Shown here piece by piece: positions 18,571-27,222 of a DNA stretch of 64,000 bases (positions are counted from its first letter, which is position 1; each line of letters begins with the position of its first letter). This DNA comes from CAZWCX01 sp964632945 (GTDB taxonomy: Bacteria; Planctomycetota; MHYJ01; WSZJ01; CAZWCX01): assembly GCA_964632945.1 (NCBI GenBank), contig CAZWCX010000002.1, positions 62,001-126,000 on the forward strand, in the 5' to 3' direction. The position numbers and the translations under genes are program-made. The notes below the pieces were generated by a model. The model did no database searches, had not been told where the DNA came from, and saw only the letters and a program-made list of their open reading frames with translations.

Positions 18571-19947
18571 TCACTCCGCGCCGGCCTCGTCATCCGCCCC
18601 GGGCGCCGGATCGACCTCGGATTCGACGGCGCCGTCGAGAAGCACGCGGCGGATCACGCTGAACGGAATGTGCCCGAACCACAGCAGTTCGTCGTGGAAG
18701 CGGCGATCCGAGTAGCCGTCCCCCCAGAGTCGGCGACAGGCCTGCCGCAGCTCTTCGATCTCCTCGAACCCGACCAGGTAGCCGGAGTAGTAGACCGGCC
18801 TCTCCTGCTGCTTGGAAACCTCGAGGCGCGCGCAGATCGGTTCGAGCCCGACCCCCTCCTCGAGCAGTTGCACCGCCTCCTCGCGGCTCATCCCGCCGCA
18901 ATGCAGGCCGACGTCGATCACCGCGCGCGCGGCCCGCCAGAGCCGCATCTTCAACTGGGCGAACCGTTCTGCGGGCAGTTCGAAGTACCCCTGGCGTTCG
19001 AGCAGGTGTTCCACGTAGAGGCCCCAGCCCTCGATGAACGCCCCGTTGTAGACGGTTTGGCGCATGCGGGTCGAGTGCTTCGCGGCGATCGACAGTTGCA
19101 GGTGGTGGCCGGGGATCCCCTCGTGCGGCGCGACCACCGCCGTCCAGGCGCGGTTGTTGCCCCGCAGCAACTGCTCCCGTTCCGGGTCCGGACGGGACGG
19201 GGAGATCGGAAACACCACGTACACCCCCGGTTTCTTCTCGAGGTTGGGGGAGGGCACGTACATGGCAAACGGGTAACCCACCCGCGGGTCTCCCCAGCGC
19301 GTCTCCAGGCGGAGGGCGTAATCGGGAACGGTGACGAATTTCCTCTCCAGGGTGAATCGGCGCGCCCGCTCCAGGGCGGCGCTCGCGGTCTCGAGGAGGC
19401 CGTCCGCGTCCGGATGATCCTCTTCGATCCGAGAATCCAGCGTTCGCCGGTTCAGCCCGGGCTCGAGGCTCCGCGCGAACCGGTCCATCTCGGCGCGGGT
19501 CGATTCGAAGACGGCCATCCCCCGCTCCAGGAGCTCCCGGGCGGTGAGCGTCACGCCGAACTCGAACCGCAGGCGGTGATCGTGGTGTCCGATCGCGGAC
19601 GGGAGGGGCGCCGCTCCGCCGTCGGTCCGGCTCGCCCAATCCAGGTGCCGGTCGAGGTGATGAAGGAGCAGAAGATAGCCCACCCGAGCGCTCCGCGACA
19701 GCCGGCGTTCATCCACTTCTCGCAGGCAGCGGGACTGGAACTCCTTCACCCCCGGAATCTCGTCCGCGGTCAGCGGCGCCCAATCCTGCCACTTCCGATG
19801 CAGGAACTCGTTCTCCAGCCCGCGCAGGATCCCCTCGTTGCGGCTCCTCGAATTCAGCCGCTCCTGCGCCGCTGCGGGAAGGACGGCCAGGAACAGAACC
19901 GCCGCGGCGAGAATCCGAGGCACACGGAATGAGATGATTCGAGTCAC
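18571..19947 (-). CDS. Secreted DUF885-family protein (putative metallopeptidase)
   Basis: Protein of 458 aa with an N-terminal signal peptide (ILAAAVLFLAVLPAAAQE). The mature part has the hallmarks of DUF885: APHEGIPGHHLQLSIAAKH, a HExxPGHH-type motif likely to bind metal, and further on FIEGWGLYVEHLLE. Together these resemble a zinc peptidase active site, but activity is not established for most members. It starts at GTG 19947 with GGAGG five bases upstream. A promoter-like element precedes it and it stands alone between the two VIT/vWA genes, on the opposite strand. Confidence 0.82.
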   Translation of the reverse strand: MTRIISFRVPRILAAAVLFLAVLPAAAQERLNSRSRNEGILRGLENEFLHRKWQDWAPLTADEIPGVKEFQSRCLREVDERRLSRSARVGYLLLLHHLDRHLDWASRTDGGAAPLPSAIGHHDHRLRFEFGVTLTARELLERGMAVFESTRAEMDRFARSLEPGLNRRTLDSRIEEDHPDADGLLETASAALERARRFTLERKFVTVPDYALRLETRWGDPRVGYPFAMYVPSPNLEKKPGVYVVFPISPSRPDPEREQLLRGNNRAWTAVVAPHEGIPGHHLQLSIAAKHSTRMRQTVYNGAFIEGWGLYVEHLLERQGYFELPAERFAQLKMRLWRAARAVIDVGLHCGGMSREEAVQLLEEGVGLEPICARLEVSKQQERPVYYSGYLVGFEEIEELRQACRRLWGDGYSDRRFHDELLWFGHIPFSVIRRVLLDGAVESEVDPAPGADDEAGAE

Positions 19948-19983
19948 GATTCCTCCGGCGTTCAGGAGAACGATGCGCGCGCC

Positions 19984-20013
19984 ATTGTAGCACTCCGGCT
20001 GTCCATGGGGTAA
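19984..20013 (-). promoter_or_regulatory. Probable promoter of the DUF885 gene
   Basis: Minus strand: TTACCC (20013-20008), 18-bp spacer, TACAAT (19989-19984), 36 bp before the GTG start. The -10 is 5/6 to consensus; the -35 is weak (3/6). Confidence 0.42.
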
Positions 20014-20169
20014 CGCCCAAGGGCTCGCATTTCGCGGCGGATCGCCCCACCGGGAGCCTCACCCCGTCCCGCGTACCCATGGGAGACGGGGAGGGGCTGG
20101 AGTTTTTTTCGTGACCACCCGCAGCGAGAATCTTACCCTCCCGGAGAGTCGCATTGGGAGTCGTGTGCC

Positions 20170-20697
20170 ATGCGTGTTCAGCCCTTTCTGGTCTTGCCGC
20201 TCCTCGTCCTGTTCGGGTGTTCCCAGGAAGCCCCCGTCGGTCCCGGCGGAAAGCCGGAAGGGTCGATTACTCTCTCCGTGGAGGGAGGCTCGGTCAAGAT
20301 CCCACTGCGGATCCTGAACGTCTTCCTCGTGGAAGACGGTACGGAGCCGGAGGTCTTCGAGATCCTCGGAGAGGGAGTTCGCCTCGTGGGTGAGTTCGCG
20401 CCGGGGGCGGGCGTTGGCTACGACGAAAAATGGGAAGTCCTGTTCGGGAAGGAGATCCCGCTGCTGCCCGAAGGGGGGGATCCCCGGGGCCCGGCCGGAG
20501 GGATCCTCACCCTTCCCGGGCGCCCGGCCTGGCCCGTCCTCGGGGGATCCATCCGGATCGAACGTCGGACCGGAACGTACATCGGCGTCGAGGGCGACAC
20601 CATGCTGCACGGTCGCGTCACGGTGCGCGTGAGCACGGACGCCGGCGAACGGACCCTGGAAGGCACGTTCTCCGTTCAGGGGGTGATCTGGGGATAA
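20170..20697 (+). CDS. Small lipoprotein of unknown function
   Basis: Protein of 175 aa starting MRVQPFLVLPLLVLFGCS: a short lipoprotein signal with Cys17 as the lipidated residue. The rest is predicted to be beta-rich (SITLSVEGGSVKIPLRIL, RVTVRVSTDAGERTLEGTFS), ending GVIWG. No family recognised. GGGAG lies nine bases before the ATG. It sits between DUF885 (divergent) and the second VIT/vWA gene 185 bp downstream, and would be lost if the two 1.8-kb repeats recombined. Confidence 0.72.
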   Translation: MRVQPFLVLPLLVLFGCSQEAPVGPGGKPEGSITLSVEGGSVKIPLRILNVFLVEDGTEPEVFEILGEGVRLVGEFAPGAGVGYDEKWEVLFGKEIPLLPEGGDPRGPAGGILTLPGRPAWPVLGGSIRIERRTGTYIGVEGDTMLHGRVTVRVSTDAGERTLEGTFSVQGVIWG

Positions 20698-20834
20698 TCA
20701 CTCCGGGGAGGCGGCCGCCCGCCACGAGCCACCCGACCGACCCGCCCCTGGACGGACCGACGCCCGGGTCCCTGCTCCGGCGCGTCTGCCATTTTCCTTT
20801 CCACCCGGATGCACGGGAACTTTCCCCCCGCGCG

Positions 20835-22627
20835 GGCGTCCAAGGGACAATGACCGCATTCCCTTCCGTGCAGGAGCATGCCATGTCCATTCGCAGCCTG
20901 ATCGCAAGCCTTGCTTTGACGGTACTTTACGCCTCCGGCCTGTGGGCCGACGGGATGATCATCATCGAACGGCCGCCGCAGGCCCCGCCGGGGTGGCGCG
21001 AGGTGCCGCTGGCGGTGAACTATCACCACGTGACCGTGTCGGTCGACAACCAGACGGCGGTGACGTCGGTGGACCAGGAGTTCCGCAACCCCAACAACAT
21101 GCAGGTGGAGGGGTTGTACATCTTCCCGCTGCCCGTGGGGGCGAGCGTGGCGAACTTCTCGATGTGGATCGACGGCAAGGAGCAGCAGGCGGAGCTCCTG
21201 GAACGGGAGAAGGCGGCGCAGATCTACGAGGACATCGTGCGGCGGACGCAGGACCCGGCGCTGCTCGAGTACATGGGGACGAAGGCGTTCAAGCTGCGGA
21301 TCTTCCCGATTCCGGCGAACGACGTGAAGCGGGTGCGGCTGACGTACCAGGAGGTGGTGCCGAACGACGGGGGCTTCTGCACGTACCGGTACCCGCTGAA
21401 CACGGAGAAGTTTTCGAGCGAGCCGCTGAAGTCGGTGACGATCAAGGTGGACCTGAAGAGCCAGGTGCCGATGAAGAACATCTTCTCGCCGACGCACGAC
21501 GTGGACGTGGCGAAGCGGAGCGACCACGTGGCGGCGGTGTCGTTCGAGCAGAACAACGTGAAGCCGGACAAGGACTTTCTCCTCTACTACACGCTGTCGA
21601 CGGAGGAGATCGGGATCAACGTGGTGACGCACCGGCCGGGGGGCGAGGACGGGTACTTCATGGTGCTGGCGAGCCCGCAGCAGGAAGGCGGGGACGGGGA
21701 GGAAGTGCAGAAGGACGTGGTGTTCGTGATGGACACGTCCGGGAGCATGGCCGAGCACGACAAGATGGAGCAGGCGAAGAAGGCGCTGACGTACTGCCTG
21801 GGGATGCTGAAGGGGAGCGACCGGTTCAACGTGATCGCGTTCTCGACGGAGGCGCGGGGGTTTCGGGAAGGGCTGGTGGACGCGACGGCGGAGAACGTGA
21901 AGGCGGCGCAGGAGTTCGTGGGGAAGCAGAAGCCGCGCGGAGGGACGAACATTTCGGACTCGCTGCGGATGGCGCTGGAGATGGCGCCGAAGGGGAGCGA
22001 GAGGCCGTACATGGTGGTGTACATGACGGACGGGCAGCCGACGATCGGGGAGACGACGGACCCGCAGGCGATCCTGGCGGCGGCGAAGAAGCAGAACCCC
22101 GGGCATGCGCGGATCTTCAGCCTGGGGGTCGGGTATGACGTGAACACGGTGCTGCTGGACAAGCTGGCGGAGGAGGCGCGAGGGACGCGGGAGTACGTGA
22201 CGCCGGAGGAGAACCTGGAGATCAAGGTGTCGAACTTCTACGCGAAGCTGGCGCACCCGGTGCTGAACGACGTGATGCTGAAGATCGAGGGGATGGAGAC
22301 GTACGACGTGTACCCGAAGGCGCTGGGGGACCTGTTCAAGGGATCGCAGGTGGTGGTGTACGGGCGCTACCGGGGAGACGGGCATCGCGCGGTGCGGATG
22401 ACGGGGACGGTGAACGGGAAGGCCCGCGAGTACGTGTACGAGGCGAAGTTCGATTCGCAGGCGACCGAGCACGAGCAGTTGCCGCGGTTGTGGGCGACGT
22501 CGAAGATCGGGTATCTGCTGGACGCGATCCGGCTGCATGGGGAGAAGGCGGAATTGCGCCAGGAGGTGGTGGCGCTGGCGAAGGAGCACGGGATCCTGAC
22601 GCCCTACACCTCGTACCTCGTGCTGGA
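20835..22627 (+). repeat. Direct repeat, copy 2 (1793 bp)
   Basis: Apparently identical to 16132-17924. It includes the same 48-bp leader with the same RBS and the first 581 codons of the second VIT/vWA gene. The unit from copy 1 to copy 2 is 4703 bp. Confidence 0.9.
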
Positions 22628-23078
22628 GGACGCCGCGCGGTTCGGGGGTCCCGCGGGCGGGGCGGCCCCGGGCGCGCCGGAGGAGAGCCTTCGACGCGTG
22701 ATGGACCCGGCGGCCCGCCAGGAAGCGAAGGACCAGGCGGAAGGGTTCCGGTCCGACTCCGGGAAGGGCGCCGTGACGGCGAGCAAGGAGGCCGACAAGC
22801 TCAAGAAGGGCTACCTGGCCGGCGACGATGGGGCGGGGGGCTGGGGTGCCGACGGCAAGGCGATTCATCGGCAAGTAGGGGATCGAACCTTCTATCGCCT
22901 CGATGATCGTTGGATCGACAGCAAGTACAAGGCGGGGATGCCGGAAGTCACGCTGAAGGCCCTCGGCGACGACTACTTCAAGCTCTTGCAGGAAAAGCCC
23001 GAGCTGAAGAAGTTCTTCGCCCTGGGGACGCGAGTCACGGTGGTCCTCGCGGGGACCGCCTACGTGGTGACGGACTGA
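20883..23078 (+). CDS. Secreted VIT and von Willebrand A domain protein, copy 2
   Basis: Protein of 731 aa, identical to the 16180 gene over residues 1-581 (signal peptide, VIT domain, vWA domain with intact DTSGS MIDAS). From residue 582 it diverges: the Gly/Ala-rich linker differs and the last ~90 residues (TFYRLDDRWIDSKYKAGMP ... FFALGTRVTVVLAGTAYVV) are homologous but clearly different from copy 1. The tails may give the two proteins different partners while sharing the same sensor or adhesion module. Its last 19 bp overlap the convergent reductase gene. Same RBS and start as copy 1. Confidence 0.88.
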   Translation: MSIRSLIASLALTVLYASGLWADGMIIIERPPQAPPGWREVPLAVNYHHVTVSVDNQTAVTSVDQEFRNPNNMQVEGLYIFPLPVGASVANFSMWIDGKEQQAELLEREKAAQIYEDIVRRTQDPALLEYMGTKAFKLRIFPIPANDVKRVRLTYQEVVPNDGGFCTYRYPLNTEKFSSEPLKSVTIKVDLKSQVPMKNIFSPTHDVDVAKRSDHVAAVSFEQNNVKPDKDFLLYYTLSTEEIGINVVTHRPGGEDGYFMVLASPQQEGGDGEEVQKDVVFVMDTSGSMAEHDKMEQAKKALTYCLGMLKGSDRFNVIAFSTEARGFREGLVDATAENVKAAQEFVGKQKPRGGTNISDSLRMALEMAPKGSERPYMVVYMTDGQPTIGETTDPQAILAAAKKQNPGHARIFSLGVGYDVNTVLLDKLAEEARGTREYVTPEENLEIKVSNFYAKLAHPVLNDVMLKIEGMETYDVYPKALGDLFKGSQVVVYGRYRGDGHRAVRMTGTVNGKAREYVYEAKFDSQATEHEQLPRLWATSKIGYLLDAIRLHGEKAELRQEVVALAKEHGILTPYTSYLVLEDAARFGGPAGGAAPGAPEESLRRVMDPAARQEAKDQAEGFRSDSGKGAVTASKEADKLKKGYLAGDDGAGGWGADGKAIHRQVGDRTFYRLDDRWIDSKYKAGMPEVTLKALGDDYFKLLQEKPELKKFFALGTRVTVVLAGTAYVVTD

Positions 23079-24025
23079 TCCGGTCGATTTTCCGTGAGCG
23101 GGGGCTGCGACTCCGAAGGGGGCGCAGCCTCCGCCGCGTTTTCGGGCCCGTGGGCCATACGGGCGCAACCCTCCCGGATCCCCAGCGGGGTGCGGCCCAG
23201 GAGGGCGACGAGTCGATCGATGCGGAGCGACACGTCCCGCGGGCGGGGCGCCAGATGCGGGAGATCCGCGACCCGTGCGGGGCGGCACAGGTTCGTGTCC
23301 AGTCCGAACGAGCGCGCCACGGCGAGACCGTGCTCCAGGCGGGAGACCCGATCCGGTCCGCCGACATGGAGAAGCCCAACCGGTTGAAGACGCAGAAGGT
23401 CCTGGAGAATTCCTGCGGCATCCGTGACCTCGAGCGGCGTTCGGAACTGGTCGGAGAACAGGGGCACCGGCTCTCCCGCGCGCAAACGATCCACGAGGAA
23501 TTCGGTGAAGCTCTGCCTGCGTCCGCCGGATCGGCCGTAGAGAAGCGCCAGTCGCGCGACCAGCAAATTTCGGGACGCCGCCGTGGCCTGTTGTTCTCCC
23601 GCAGCCTTGGAGGTCATGTAGGGGCCGAGGGGGTTCGGGGCGTCGGATTCGGCGTAGGGAGGGGAGTCGCCGCCGAACACGAGATCGCTCGAGACGTAGA
23701 TGCAATACGCTCGGGCTGCTCCGGCTGCGCGAACCAGGGTTCCCGTCGCGACGGCATTCACCAGGTGTGCGTGCCACGCGTCACGCGCGCATGCGTCCGG
23801 GTCGGCCATCGCGGCACAATGCAGGACCGCGTCCGGTTTCAGCGCGGAGATCAAGTCGGCCGATTTTCGTCCCCCGTCGCCGAGGTCGAGGGCCACGCCG
23901 TGGACACCGCGGGGCATGCCGGAGCCGTCCCGCGAAGTTCCGATCACCTCGATGCCGGATCGGGAAAACGCATGTGCGCAAGTCCAGCCCAGGAATCCCG
24001 ACGCACCGGTGATGAGGACTTTCAT
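23060..24025 (-). CDS. RmlD-like NAD(P)-dependent reductase (extended SDR)
   Basis: Protein of 321 aa with Rossmann motif TGASGFLG at residues 6-13 and the catalytic Tyr-x3-Lys in LGPYMTSKAAGEQQ. The layout (VYVSSDLVFGGDSPPYAESD-like segment, short substrate domain) is that of dTDP-4-dehydrorhamnose reductase relatives. No other dTDP-rhamnose genes are present, so the sugar substrate is open. The ATG at 24025 is preferred to a GTG two codons upstream. Convergent with, and overlapping by 19 bp, the second VIT/vWA gene. Confidence 0.72.
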   Translation of the reverse strand: MKVLITGASGFLGWTCAHAFSRSGIEVIGTSRDGSGMPRGVHGVALDLGDGGRKSADLISALKPDAVLHCAAMADPDACARDAWHAHLVNAVATGTLVRAAGAARAYCIYVSSDLVFGGDSPPYAESDAPNPLGPYMTSKAAGEQQATAASRNLLVARLALLYGRSGGRRQSFTEFLVDRLRAGEPVPLFSDQFRTPLEVTDAAGILQDLLRLQPVGLLHVGGPDRVSRLEHGLAVARSFGLDTNLCRPARVADLPHLAPRPRDVSLRIDRLVALLGRTPLGIREGCARMAHGPENAAEAAPPSESQPPLTENRPDQSVTT

Positions 24026-24197
24026 GTGCACCCGACGGATCGGCGCAGCGACGAGTCGGATCTCGTTCCGTCGACCGGCGCCGTCCGGATCCTACCACGG
24101 CGAAGACCGGCGATCCAGGGTCGCATCACCGCGCTCGTCGCGGGTGCATCGTCCGGCAACGCCGGCAACCTGCCGCGCGCATCGGGCAGCCGCGGGG

Positions 24198-24611
24198 CTA
24201 CGGCTCTTCCTCCGCTGTATCGGGCGGTGGGGCAAGGACGCCGTCGATCCCGGCCAATCGGGCGGCTGTCACCAATTCCCAGTTCACCCGCGAGACCGCG
24301 AGGATTTGGCGCAAATTCGGGCGAAGCCCGCGCAACTCCCGCAGGGCCGCCAGCCCGGAACCTTCCTCCAAGTCCTGGTCCGCGACGATAAGCGAGATCT
24401 CCCCTTCCAGGACGATCCGATGCGCAGCCTTCGAATTCCGGGCAAAGTGGACGCGATGGCCCAACGCGCGTAGGCGCGACTCCAGTTCGTGGACTCGTTC
24501 CGGTCGCGACGCCAAAAGCAATACCTTTTCCCCGCTCAGGCGGTCGCATTCCAACGGCGCTCCATCCGGTCGGGGCGTAGTTCGCAAGTCTGCCTGGGTG
24601 ACCGCAAACAT
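24198..24611 (-). CDS. Orphan response-regulator receiver protein, atypical
   Basis: Protein of 137 aa, a single receiver-like domain after a ~30-residue N-terminal extension. KVLLLASRPERVHELESRL begins the domain and LIVADQDLEEGSGLAALREL carries the likely phosphoacceptor Asp. The conserved Lys near the end is missing: the segment reads DGVLAPPPDT where a K-P pair is expected, so phospho-switching may be altered. No output domain. An AGGAGG RBS lies eight bases before the ATG and two hairpins precede the RBS. The NtrB/NtrC pair starts about 0.9 kb away, divergent. Confidence 0.65.
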   Translation of the reverse strand: MFAVTQADLRTTPRPDGAPLECDRLSGEKVLLLASRPERVHELESRLRALGHRVHFARNSKAAHRIVLEGEISLIVADQDLEEGSGLAALRELRGLRPNLRQILAVSRVNWELVTAARLAGIDGVLAPPPDTAEEEP

Positions 24612-24631
24612 CGGTTTCTCCTCCTGCCACA

Positions 24632-24705
24632 GCTCGCGGCGGCCGCTTTCCCGCCGCGAGCCGGAAAATTCTCGTCACGCACACCGAATTCGGCGTCGTG
24701 ACGAG
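24632..24705 (-). promoter_or_regulatory. Two-hairpin leader in front of the receiver gene
   Basis: Reading toward the gene, hairpin A (24705-24671) has outer arms CTCGTCACG/CGTGACGAG with an imperfect inner stem around an AATT loop, and is followed by AATTTTCCG. Hairpin B (24661-24632) has perfect 11-bp arms GCTCGCGGCGG/CCGCCGCGAGC and an 8-nt loop. The AGGAGG ribosome-binding site starts 6 nt after hairpin B. The placement suggests control of termination or translation, or a protein-binding site. Confidence 0.5.
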
Positions 24706-24880
24706 AGGATTTGGGAGGGTGTCTGGTTTCTCGAACCTCCCTCCTCAGGATGCGTCCTGCGCGCGCAGCTCGGCCTCGCGCAGCTCCTTCTCCTCGCAAG
24801 GGAGCCGGAACAAGGAAGAAACGGTCCCGGCCGGTTGACCTTCAGCGCCCGACATCCGTTCGATAGGAGGGGCAAACGGC

Positions 24881-25150
24881 ATGACCGATGGGCCGCGCTC
24901 ACGCATGGGCTGGGGCTCGGGATCTCCAGCCGCCCAAGGTCAATCCGGCCGGACCGTTGTCCGTGGAATTCCGTCTTCCCCGCCCAGCCCAAGATTCCCT
25001 GGGCCGTCATCCCTGATCCCGGCAGGTGAATGGGAGGCATCGCAATTGCGGTACCGAGCTATCGATTGTGCTCACCGACCGCCATTAGTCTCTATTCCAA
25101 TTGAAGTTGAACCGCTCTGGCCATTCTGTTGGGGACCCGGAACAGGCTGA
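24881..25150 (+). CDS. Possible small ORF, 89 aa (doubtful)
   Basis: In the 892-bp space between the receiver gene and the histidine kinase gene. The ATG has a strong RBS (AGGAGGGG, eight bases upstream), the only reason to list it. The product is Pro/Ser/Gly-rich with no recognisable domain or signal. May be chance. Confidence 0.22.
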   Translation: MTDGPRSRMGWGSGSPAAQGQSGRTVVRGIPSSPPSPRFPGPSSLIPAGEWEASQLRYRAIDCAHRPPLVSIPIEVEPLWPFCWGPGTG

Positions 25151-25256
25151 AAGGGGGGCCGGAACTCGCGTGAATCCGAACCGACTTGCAGAAATGAGAA
25201 TCCGGCGTGATTCACAACCCGGATAGACCTTGTGAAAGGGGGGGGGAGCGGCGAAG

Positions 25257-25391
25257 ATGGTGAATGAATCGGGCGGCGGATGTCCGAGCGTTCCGGAGGC
25301 TCGACGCGAGCCGGAGTTCTGCCGTCCCCGGCGCGGGGAAGCCGCAGATTCATCCCGGAAGGAATCCGGGCACCGCAACGGTTTGGTGTAG
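25257..25391 (+). CDS. Possible leader ORF, 44 aa (doubtful)
   Basis: ATG preceded by a purine-rich run (AAGGGGGGGGAG), with TAG at 25389-25391, 112 bp before the histidine kinase start. The product is charged and has no family resemblance. It could be a small upstream ORF in the kinase leader. The remainder of 24706-25503 shows no other gene; 25080-25240 is locally richer in A+T and may hold the kinase promoter, but no clear pair stands out. Confidence 0.25.
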   Translation: MVNESGGGCPSVPEARREPEFCRPRRGEAADSSRKESGHRNGLV

Positions 25392-25503
25392 GAGCCAGGC
25401 CTTCCTTGTTCACCGCCGATGGGTGGATTGCGAAGCCCGTCGGGTGCCGGCCGTTGGTCGCCTCGTCGTCCGGGCCGATCCGCACGTCACTCTTGGAGCC
25501 GCA

Positions 25504-27222
25504 ATGCCTGCGAATCCCGGTCCGCGCTCCCGTTGGAGTCTGCTCGAAGGCGCGTCATTCGATCCCCTGATGGGGTACGAGTGGCTCGTGGTGGCGAGAT
25601 GGGTCTTCGTCGGATTCATCGCGGGCTGCGCCATCCTGGCCGACTTCTTCCAGATCGTGCCGTCGGGACTTCCCCTGCTCGTCTGCTGCGGTTGCATGGC
25701 CGGGTACAACGCCTTTCTCGCCTGGAGCGCACTTCCGCGCAAGGACCCGGCACGCACCATCCGCTGGACGCTGCTCCTGGACATCGTCCTGTTTACGAGC
25801 ATCCTCCACTACTCGGGGGACATCGAAAATCCATTCCGGTTTCTCTACACGCTGCCCGTGGTGGCGGGGGCGGTCATCCTTTCCCGGCGGGCAGGCTATC
25901 TGCTGACGCTGGCATCGATCGGTGCCTTCTGCCTCCTGCTTGCGCTGACCCTGATCGACAAGATGCCGGTGTCGCTGCCGCACCACCACCTGGACCTGAT
26001 GAAGTCCCTGCAGATCCACAAGATCATCGACCCGGACGTGAATTTCGAAGGTTGGAACTACGTCGCCATCCACGTATTCGCGCTGTCCGTGCTCCTGCTC
26101 GCCTGTGCCTATGGATTCGGCACGCTAGCCGCCCGCATTCGGGAATCGGAGCGGCAGGTCGAGGAACAAAATGAGCGCATGCGGTCGCTGTTGACGATCC
26201 TCCCCGAAGGCGTGGTCCTGATGGAGTTGGACGGGGGAATCCTCTGGGCCAACCCGGCGGCCGCGGGACTGGCCCCCGGATTGGCGGCTGCGTCCTGCAT
26301 TCAAGACCTGCCCGATGGGCTCGGAGTTCCGGAGCGATTGAAGGAGGGGCGCACGAGGACGACGGAGTTTGAGTCCGTGCGGCCGGACCGGATTCTCCGC
26401 CATGCCCTGCTCGGGACGGGAACCGGTGGACGTATCGTCTGGGTGTTCCAGGATGTGACGGAGTTGCGGAGGTTGATGGCGGTGGCCCTCCACCAGTCGA
26501 AGATGGTCGACTTGGGGTATCTGGCGGCCGGCATTGCGCACGAGATCGGCAACCCGCTCTCCTCGATTTCCGCCATTCTCCAGGTGATGCAGGCGAAACA
26601 CCCCGGGCCGGGGATCGGCGAGCGCCTGACGGTATTGATCTCCCATGTCGACCGGATCGACCGGATCGTCCGCGATGTGACGTCGTTCGCGCGTCCCTCG
26701 GCAGGGATGCGACCTTCCGTCCCCCTGGAGCGGGTCGTGGACACGTCCCTGCAGATCTTCCGCATGCATGACCGGGCGCGGGACATCACGGTCCGGTTCG
26801 ATCGACCGGGCCTTTCGCGAATGGCATGCCTCGCCGAGGACCAGTTCGTTCAAGTCCTCCTCAATCTGTTGTTGAATGCGGCGGACGCCTCGAAGCGGCC
26901 CGCGGAAGTCCAGGTGAGCCTCAGCGGAGGGGAAGACGAAGTCCGCATCGAAGTGGCGGACCGAGGGGCGGGGATGGAGGAGGAAACGCAGCGGCGCTTG
27001 TTCACGCCGTTCTTTACCACCAAAGAGCCGGGCCGGGGAGTCGGCCTGGGGCTGTTTCTGAGCGATTGGATCGTGCGGTCGCACGGTGGGAGAATCGAGG
27101 TGACTTCTGCACCCGGGGTGGGGACGACCGTAAGGGTCTGCCTTCCGGTCAAGGGGGTGCCGATGACGATCCCGGCGGGGAATTCAAGTGGGGGAGAGAA
27201 TGGCGAGAGTCTTGCTGGTTGA
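25504..27222 (+). CDS. Membrane sensor histidine kinase, NtrB/PilS-type
   Basis: Protein of 572 aa. The N-terminal ~210 residues hold about six TM helices (for example WVFVGFIAGCAILADFF, LPVVAGAVILSRRAGYLLTL). A short coiled coil and a PAS-like segment (LLTILPEGVVLMELDGGILW, IVWVFQDVTELRRL) follow. The H-box LAAGIAHEIGNPLSSISAI gives His346, then the N-box (VLLNLLLNAADAS), G1 (DRGAGMEEE) and G2 (GRGVGLGLFLSDW) of a GHKL ATPase. The ATG at 25504 has TTGGAG five bases upstream; a longer frame upstream looks non-coding. It overlaps the next gene by 23 bp and should phosphorylate that regulator. The layout is like PilS-type kinases, but the signal is unknown. Confidence 0.88.
   Translation: MPANPGPRSRWSLLEGASFDPLMGYEWLVVARWVFVGFIAGCAILADFFQIVPSGLPLLVCCGCMAGYNAFLAWSALPRKDPARTIRWTLLLDIVLFTSILHYSGDIENPFRFLYTLPVVAGAVILSRRAGYLLTLASIGAFCLLLALTLIDKMPVSLPHHHLDLMKSLQIHKIIDPDVNFEGWNYVAIHVFALSVLLLACAYGFGTLAARIRESERQVEEQNERMRSLLTILPEGVVLMELDGGILWANPAAAGLAPGLAAASCIQDLPDGLGVPERLKEGRTRTTEFESVRPDRILRHALLGTGTGGRIVWVFQDVTELRRLMAVALHQSKMVDLGYLAAGIAHEIGNPLSSISAILQVMQAKHPGPGIGERLTVLISHVDRIDRIVRDVTSFARPSAGMRPSVPLERVVDTSLQIFRMHDRARDITVRFDRPGLSRMACLAEDQFVQVLLNLLLNAADASKRPAEVQVSLSGGEDEVRIEVADRGAGMEEETQRRLFTPFFTTKEPGRGVGLGLFLSDWIVRSHGGRIEVTSAPGVGTTVRVCLPVKGVPMTIPAGNSSGGENGESLAG

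Noticed and set aside
20062..20118. Hairpin CCCCGTC/GACGGGG followed by a T7 run between DUF885 and the lipoprotein
   Set aside because: The T run is more than ten bases from the stem and the site lies upstream of divergent genes where a terminator has no transcript to end.
16132..22627. Transposon or insertion sequence behind the 1.8-kb repeat
   Set aside because: No terminal inverted repeats, target duplications or transposase; the repeat covers part of a gene with its RBS, which fits gene conversion better.
20676..23777. Open minus-strand frame of 1033 codons across the second VIT/vWA gene and part of the reductase gene
   Set aside because: Same codon-bias effect; it also crosses two well-supported genes and has no RBS or domain.
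25400..27222. Canonical sigma-54 (-24/-12) promoter near the NtrB/NtrC pair
   Set aside because: Scanned the flanks for GG-N10-GC within a TGGCAC...TTGC context and found no convincing match.
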